Assembly: GCA_026197015.1 (NCBI GenBank)
Contig: JAPHRB010000105.1
Span: 1-20,097, forward strand
Direction of reading: 5' to 3'
DNA from: Gammaproteobacteria bacterium
GTDB taxonomy: Bacteria; Pseudomonadota; Gammaproteobacteria; SZUA-229
DNA length: 20,097 nucleotides
Both the position numbers and the translations under genes were made by a program. Numbering within the stretch: the stretch's first letter is position 1; every line of letters starts with the position of its first letter. The notes beneath the pieces were generated by a model that was not told the DNA's origin, did not search any database, and was given only the letters and a program-made list of their open reading frames with translations. Positions 16,213-20,097 of the stretch are shown here, in pieces.

Positions 16213-16866
16213 TCACTTCGTAAACCATTTGTTTAAATTAAAATAAATGAATGTTAATTTAAATAATTTAACACCATTCGGCACTCGTTTGTTTTTATTA
16301 TCATACGACTCATATAGTTTAATATGATTGTCGCCCTTCAGAGACTCATACGCTTTAACTGAAAATGATAATTTGTTTTTAAAAGGCAACTTATGAAATT
16401 TTTCAAAATCTTCAGCAGTTGCACCAGCTCCATCACTAAATTTAAAAAAATAATTATCTTTATTTCTTTCTTGTAGCATTCTGCAGGCACGTCTATTCCA
16501 TTTTTTTTCAGCATCTTCTTCTGTCGCATAATGAGGGAAATGAATTTCTATGTCCTCTAGCAAACCTACTGGATAAGTTTTAGGCAAATCAGGGTATTTC
16601 GTAACATCAACAAACTCTAATTTTTTTTCCATATAATAGTCAAAATTAGATAACAATTTCATATAACACGGGGCATATAAAAACACACCTATAAATGGCG
16701 TATTATAAGCTCGTTTATACCATTGATATATCGAACCACCCCAGCAGTCATCTGAAATAATGATAAAGCTTTTATCTTTAACGAGAGCAATATCCTTACT
16801 CCTGAAATACTTCTTGAAAATTACTCTGAATTTTCGTCGTATATAATTTATACATCGTCTTAACAT
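16213..16866 (-). CDS. DUF1919 family protein, polysaccharide-locus type
   Basis: The 217-residue protein matches the DUF1919 pattern as I know it: SDDCWGG near residues 38-44 (the family NxCWGG-type motif), a GVFLYAPCYMKLLSNFDYY-like segment, YPVGLLEDIEIHFPHY (98-113) and KWNRR (122-126). Members are annotated as exopolysaccharide-biosynthesis or capsule-cluster proteins of unproved activity. The N-terminus is very basic (RRKFRVIFKKYFRSK) without a signal peptide or clear membrane segment. It begins 11 bases after the HDOD gene stop, with AGGG before the ATG, so the two form an operon. Its coding is AT-rich with much Lys, Phe and Tyr, unlike glnE or ilvD, which may point to horizontal transfer. 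No glycosyltransferases are next to it. Confidence 0.75.
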   Translation of the reverse strand: MLRRCINYIRRKFRVIFKKYFRSKDIALVKDKSFIIISDDCWGGSIYQWYKRAYNTPFIGVFLYAPCYMKLLSNFDYYMEKKLEFVDVTKYPDLPKTYPVGLLEDIEIHFPHYATEEDAEKKWNRRACRMLQERNKDNYFFKFSDGAGATAEDFEKFHKLPFKNKLSFSVKAYESLKGDNHIKLYESYDNKNKRVPNGVKLFKLTFIYFNLNKWFTK

Positions 16867-16877
16867 GCCGTCATGCC

Positions 16878-18632
16878 CTAATTTAACTTACATTTATTCG
16901 CTTTTTTCTTATTAATCGCAGACTGAATTATACCCTTTGATAACAATCGACAGATACCCTGAAACTGAATGTATTCGGCCTGAGATAATTCACCTTTTAC
17001 CTTATCCGCATACATCAAGCCCATGGCATGACTATTTGCAAAAATTGACATGGCAAAAAACTGCTTAACTCGAAGTGATAATTTTACCGCATCAGGAAGA
17101 GACTTCCAGAACTTACCTTGATTTGAATCATTCAAAAATATATTTCGGCTTTTTTCCATTAGCAATGAAAACAAATTGGGTTTATTAGTTGCTATTTTAA
17201 GCGATTTAATTGCTATATCGTCTGAAACCTGTGCAATATATCTGGACACCAACAAGTTTTTATCTGGCACCTTAACTACAAACACACTCCTCTGGACACC
17301 GCATAATAGACAGGTTTTTACAGCGAACTCTATTAAATCATGAGCCGGTTTCCCCTGGTCCACCATCAACTGAAATTCTCTAATAGCAGCAGCAAGTTCT
17401 TTACTAACTGATGCTGATTTTTTTTCATTTTCATCAAGCCTGGTCTCCTGTTTATCAGGTATTTTTTTTCGAACAACATCTGCAACTTGTTTTTCAGAAT
17501 TATCGGAGGCCTGATTTTCTTCTCTTAATTTCTCGACTAACTTTCTGGCTTTAATTTTTTCTAAAATCGAATCTCGTGAATTATTCGATGGAGACACCTG
17601 TGTTTTAGCCTTTACCTGTTTTTCATTGGCTTGTTTTTTATCAGCTTGCAAGCCTGTTTCTCCTGAAACCTTTACGGTTTCTGATTTAGCTGATTCTGCT
17701 TTAGCTGGCTTCTTAAGCGACTCATTTTCTTTATTAAAAACAAACTGAGGATATTTATAATTATCATCCGCCAGTTGAAATAACAATTTAGCCGGTGCTT
17801 CGAAACCTTTATCCAGCAATTCATTATTAACATCAACTGCATTAAGATGTAATCGACGTTCAATTTCACCCTCTGCCAGGCCTTTATATTTTGCAATTCG
17901 CCTGATCATATCCTCAGCATCTTTTCCATACCAGTTCAATGTCACTATACGAGCCAGCTCTGATGCAAGGGAAACTCCACTAGCCAGTGTAAAGTTATCC
18001 TGTTTTGATAACAGGCCATCTACTGCCATTTCTGGTAAATTCCATTCGATTGCCAACTTACTTCCCAGCTCTCTCATACCGCAACCTAAAACCGTACTCG
18101 CGGCTTGTTCATAGGTTTTTTTCTTCACATAACACAATTCTTCAATTTTCAGCATAACGTCATCACCGTAACACCAGAGCATTAACTCTGTTATATTTTG
18201 CAACAGTGTTGCCAGCTGAGTTTCTTCGGTTTCCACTGCATTTCTTTGTAACGCCCAGTTTCTTGCCTGAAGAGAAGCATGACATGCCTGACCCATCACC
18301 CTGATATAACCCTGGTTGTTTCTTTCTGATAATTTCAGATCTTCAAGTGAAGGTGTTTTATCTAGAAAGTCAGTAAAGGCTGTTTGCCCCAGATGTGACA
18401 AAACATTACCCATTGTGGTTAACGGGTGTTTACCTGATGATCGTCTTTGTGTATTCACGTGACGAAAAATACGCGCACTAAAACCCGCGTCATAAACGAT
18501 GGGGGCAGAATATTGAGTAATTGATAACTGCGCCTGTTTTATTAACGCCTGCACATCAGCCCTGCTACGCTGTAGTATAGGTAGTTCTTTAACAGATAAG
18601 TAAGCTAGCCATTGCGCGAGGCCATGCTGCAT
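16878..18632 (-). CDS. HDOD-domain signalling protein with C-terminal GAF-like domain
   Basis: The 584-residue protein shows an N-terminal HDOD-like domain (about 12-290): GNVLSHLGQTAFTDFL, a following helical bundle, and TVLGCGMRELGSKLAIEWNLP then ASELARIVTLNWYG, in which the HD catalytic residues are not evident. A charged low-complexity linker rich in Lys, Glu, Ser and Ala follows (about 305-410). A C-terminal domain (about 415-575) resembles a GAF fold (CLLCGVQRSVFVVKV, FFAMSIFANSHAMGLMYADK). HDOD proteins are non-catalytic relatives of HD domains linked to signalling, motility and stress regulation. ATG at 18632 has AGGA 8 bases upstream. No membrane segment. It leads a two-gene unit with the DUF1919 gene and is divergent from the EgtB-like gene. 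Partner and ligand unknown. Confidence 0.82.
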   Translation of the reverse strand: MQHGLAQWLAYLSVKELPILQRSRADVQALIKQAQLSITQYSAPIVYDAGFSARIFRHVNTQRRSSGKHPLTTMGNVLSHLGQTAFTDFLDKTPSLEDLKLSERNNQGYIRVMGQACHASLQARNWALQRNAVETEETQLATLLQNITELMLWCYGDDVMLKIEELCYVKKKTYEQAASTVLGCGMRELGSKLAIEWNLPEMAVDGLLSKQDNFTLASGVSLASELARIVTLNWYGKDAEDMIRRIAKYKGLAEGEIERRLHLNAVDVNNELLDKGFEAPAKLLFQLADDNYKYPQFVFNKENESLKKPAKAESAKSETVKVSGETGLQADKKQANEKQVKAKTQVSPSNNSRDSILEKIKARKLVEKLREENQASDNSEKQVADVVRKKIPDKQETRLDENEKKSASVSKELAAAIREFQLMVDQGKPAHDLIEFAVKTCLLCGVQRSVFVVKVPDKNLLVSRYIAQVSDDIAIKSLKIATNKPNLFSLLMEKSRNIFLNDSNQGKFWKSLPDAVKLSLRVKQFFAMSIFANSHAMGLMYADKVKGELSQAEYIQFQGICRLLSKGIIQSAINKKKANKCKLN

Positions 18633-18756
18633 AATATAAATCCTGCAGGTTTGTAAATATAAATCATAATATTGACCTTCTAAATATCAATTATATGCAA
18701 TCTTAGGGGAATTGGCTGATTTTTATCTTTAGATATTTATATTTGATTCACGGATT

Positions 18757-18784
18757 TTTACACAACTTCTGCCTATGTTAGTAT
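18757..18784 (+). promoter_or_regulatory. Candidate sigma-70 promoter of the EgtB-like gene
   Basis: TTTACA (18757-18762) and TAGTAT (18779-18784) are spaced by 16 bases, five and four matches to consensus, about 32 bases before the GTG start. The rest of the 183-base divergent region is AT-rich and holds a TATAAT facing the HDOD gene without a convincing -35. Confidence 0.35.
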
Positions 18785-18815
18785 TAGGCCAAACAGATAG
18801 AGATACTCATTTTTA

Positions 18816-19988
18816 GTGACAACTTCACTGGCAACATTAATTCGTCTGCGCGGCATTCAAAACAAGACCCGAAAACTATTTGAAGGTCTTAATGATATTC
18901 ATTACAGACTTCAATATCAACACGACCTGAGCCCTGCTGGCTGGTATCTGGGGCAAGCTATCTTTTTTGAGAATTACTGGTTACATGAGGTTATCCAGGG
19001 TAATAAACAATTTACAGATGATAAGTCTTTATTTGTTGCCGACAACTGCCCAATATACCAACGTGGACCAAGATTGCCGCCCTTAAATGAGCAAATCAAG
19101 GAAATATCTGAGCAACAGGATAATAATGACCTGTTATTACTTGAAAAAACCACACCTCTTAGTGAGCACTACCTGTTCAAAGATGAGTATATAGAAAATC
19201 TCATTATCCAGAATTATACCTTAAACTATGAATCAATCTATACGGTTTTAAACCAGATCGAGCTTAAGAAGCATAACAGAAGTAGAAAGAATCAACCTTA
19301 TACCCCATCCGAACAGCTCAAACCTCAGGCCCTTATTAAAAACATTTCTCACATTAAAGCAGGCCATTATTCAGTAGGCGGTGAATGGCCTTATTCTTTT
19401 GACAATGAATTACCCGCCCATCAAATTCAACTTAAAGATTTTTTTATAGCTAATACGCCGGTTAGTAATGCTCAATATCTACTCTTTATTGAAGATGGAG
19501 GATATAACAATAAAATTTTCTGGTGCGATTCTGGCTGGCAATGGCGTGAAAAAAACAACATCCAGCACCCGGAATACTGGGCCAGAAATGATCACGAGCA
19601 GTGGTACGGCATAAACCACCTCGGCCCATTTGATCTTAATAGCAATGACGCTGTATACGGCATAAGCCATTTTGAAGCCAGTGCATTTGCCAACTGGGTT
19701 GGTGCGCGCCTTCCCCATGAACATGAATGGGAGACGGCAGCTCGGCTCGAATTAATTAAAAGCACCACCGATGCATGGGAGTGGTGCTGTAACACATTGC
19801 AACCTTATCAGGGATTCAAAGCATTTCCCTATACAGATCGCAGCCAAACTGAATTTAATACCAAACGTTTTGTTTTAAAGGGAGCGAGTCACTATACTCG
19901 CCCAGAAATCAAACGTGCCTCGTTTAGAAACCATCAGCAGGCTCAGCAGAGGCATATATTCGCAGGCCTTCGGCTAGTATTTGATTAA
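18816..19988 (+). CDS. EgtB/SUMF1-family protein lacking the non-heme iron histidine triad
   Basis: The 390-residue protein has an N-terminal DinB-like helical bundle (about 1-160) and a C-terminal FGE-sulfatase (SUMF1) domain (about 180-390), the layout of EgtB sulfoxide synthases of ergothioneine synthesis. RLPHEHEWETAAR, DAWEWCCNTLQPYQGFKAFP and a GASHYTRPEIKRASFRNHQQ-type end with HIFAGLRLV follow EgtB closely. EgtB binds iron with a His in the LSPxGWHLGH motif and two in HExxHxE. Here the matching segments read LSPAGWYLGQ (Gln46) and QNYTLNYE (Asn133, Asn137), so all three ligands appear lost. It also lacks the Cys pair of true formylglycine-generating enzymes. It may be a pseudoenzyme or have a changed activity. 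Start GTG is fixed by an in-frame TAG six codons upstream. No egtD-like gene is adjacent. Confidence 0.85.
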   Translation: MTTSLATLIRLRGIQNKTRKLFEGLNDIHYRLQYQHDLSPAGWYLGQAIFFENYWLHEVIQGNKQFTDDKSLFVADNCPIYQRGPRLPPLNEQIKEISEQQDNNDLLLLEKTTPLSEHYLFKDEYIENLIIQNYTLNYESIYTVLNQIELKKHNRSRKNQPYTPSEQLKPQALIKNISHIKAGHYSVGGEWPYSFDNELPAHQIQLKDFFIANTPVSNAQYLLFIEDGGYNNKIFWCDSGWQWREKNNIQHPEYWARNDHEQWYGINHLGPFDLNSNDAVYGISHFEASAFANWVGARLPHEHEWETAARLELIKSTTDAWEWCCNTLQPYQGFKAFPYTDRSQTEFNTKRFVLKGASHYTRPEIKRASFRNHQQAQQRHIFAGLRLVFD

Positions 19989-20036
19989 AATAAACGTACA
20001 CTTACGACTTACTGAAAACATATTAACGATTTAATT

Positions 20037-20097
20037 ATGCATATACCCCACAGTTACATAGAAGAAAGTGTACACACAGCTCTCAATGAGGATATTG
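20037..20097 (+). CDS. nadC: Probable nicotinate-nucleotide pyrophosphorylase, N-terminal fragment
   Basis: Only 20 codons are visible before the window ends: MHIPHSYIEESVHTALNEDI. The ending resembles the conserved start of NadC, where an xALxEDIGxGDxT segment follows a short helix. NadC (quinolinate phosphoribosyltransferase) makes nicotinate mononucleotide in NAD synthesis. The ATG at 20037 has no clear ribosome site and lies 48 bases after the EgtB-like gene on the same strand. The call rests on a very short sequence. Confidence 0.6.
   Translation, partial: MHIPHSYIEESVHTALNEDI

Noticed and set aside
18816..19988. Formylglycine-generating enzyme (sulfatase maturase)
   Set aside because: The SUMF1 domain is present, but the paired active-site cysteines are missing and the N-terminal DinB-like part and C-terminal motifs fit EgtB better.
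1..20097. Anti-phage defence island, retron, CRISPR or prophage
   Set aside because: No reverse transcriptase, Cas, restriction, toxin-antitoxin or phage structural genes and no spaced direct-repeat array were seen. The structured RNA at 14205-14404 has no reverse transcriptase next to it.

Overview
The window looks like chromosomal DNA of a gammaproteobacterium. This rests on a classical two-domain ArgA with ArgE, a GlnE, a PurT, an OxyR with its two redox cysteines, a DjlA-type J protein, and REP palindromes around a RAYT gene. The DNA is AT-leaning, coding is dense, and several genes use GTG or TTG starts. I cannot name the genus. No rRNA, tRNA, CRISPR array, prophage or intact insertion sequence was seen.

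Left part (1-7300, almost all minus strand): glnE (glutamine synthetase adenylyltransferase, cut by the window edge), a soluble DjlA-like TerB/J-domain protein, a decayed ORF remnant, purT (purine synthesis), a RAYT transposase pseudogene among three REP palindromes, and ilvD (branched-chain amino acids). These are mostly nitrogen, purine and amino-acid housekeeping genes with an old REP/RAYT insertion between purT and ilvD.

Middle (7220-16000): a minus-strand chemoreceptor with a clear terminator lies divergent from a plus-strand run: oxyR, argE (4-base overlap), argA, and a membrane sensor histidine kinase starting 5 bases after argA. A 270-base gap rich in hairpins follows, then a REC-DUF3369-HD-GYP response regulator. 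The kinase and regulator are a likely two-component pair that would lower c-di-GMP. The gap looks like a structured mRNA leader of no class I recognise.

Right part (16000-20097): a 59-base imperfect palindrome sits between convergent genes. Then come a minus-strand pair (an HDOD/GAF-like signalling protein followed by a DUF1919 polysaccharide-locus protein), a divergent EgtB-like protein whose three iron-binding histidines all appear replaced, and the first 20 codons of a probable nadC.

No complete new defence or mobile system was found. The most notable items are the EgtB-like protein with a lost metal triad, the structured leader of the HD-GYP gene, and the remains of the RAYT/REP unit.
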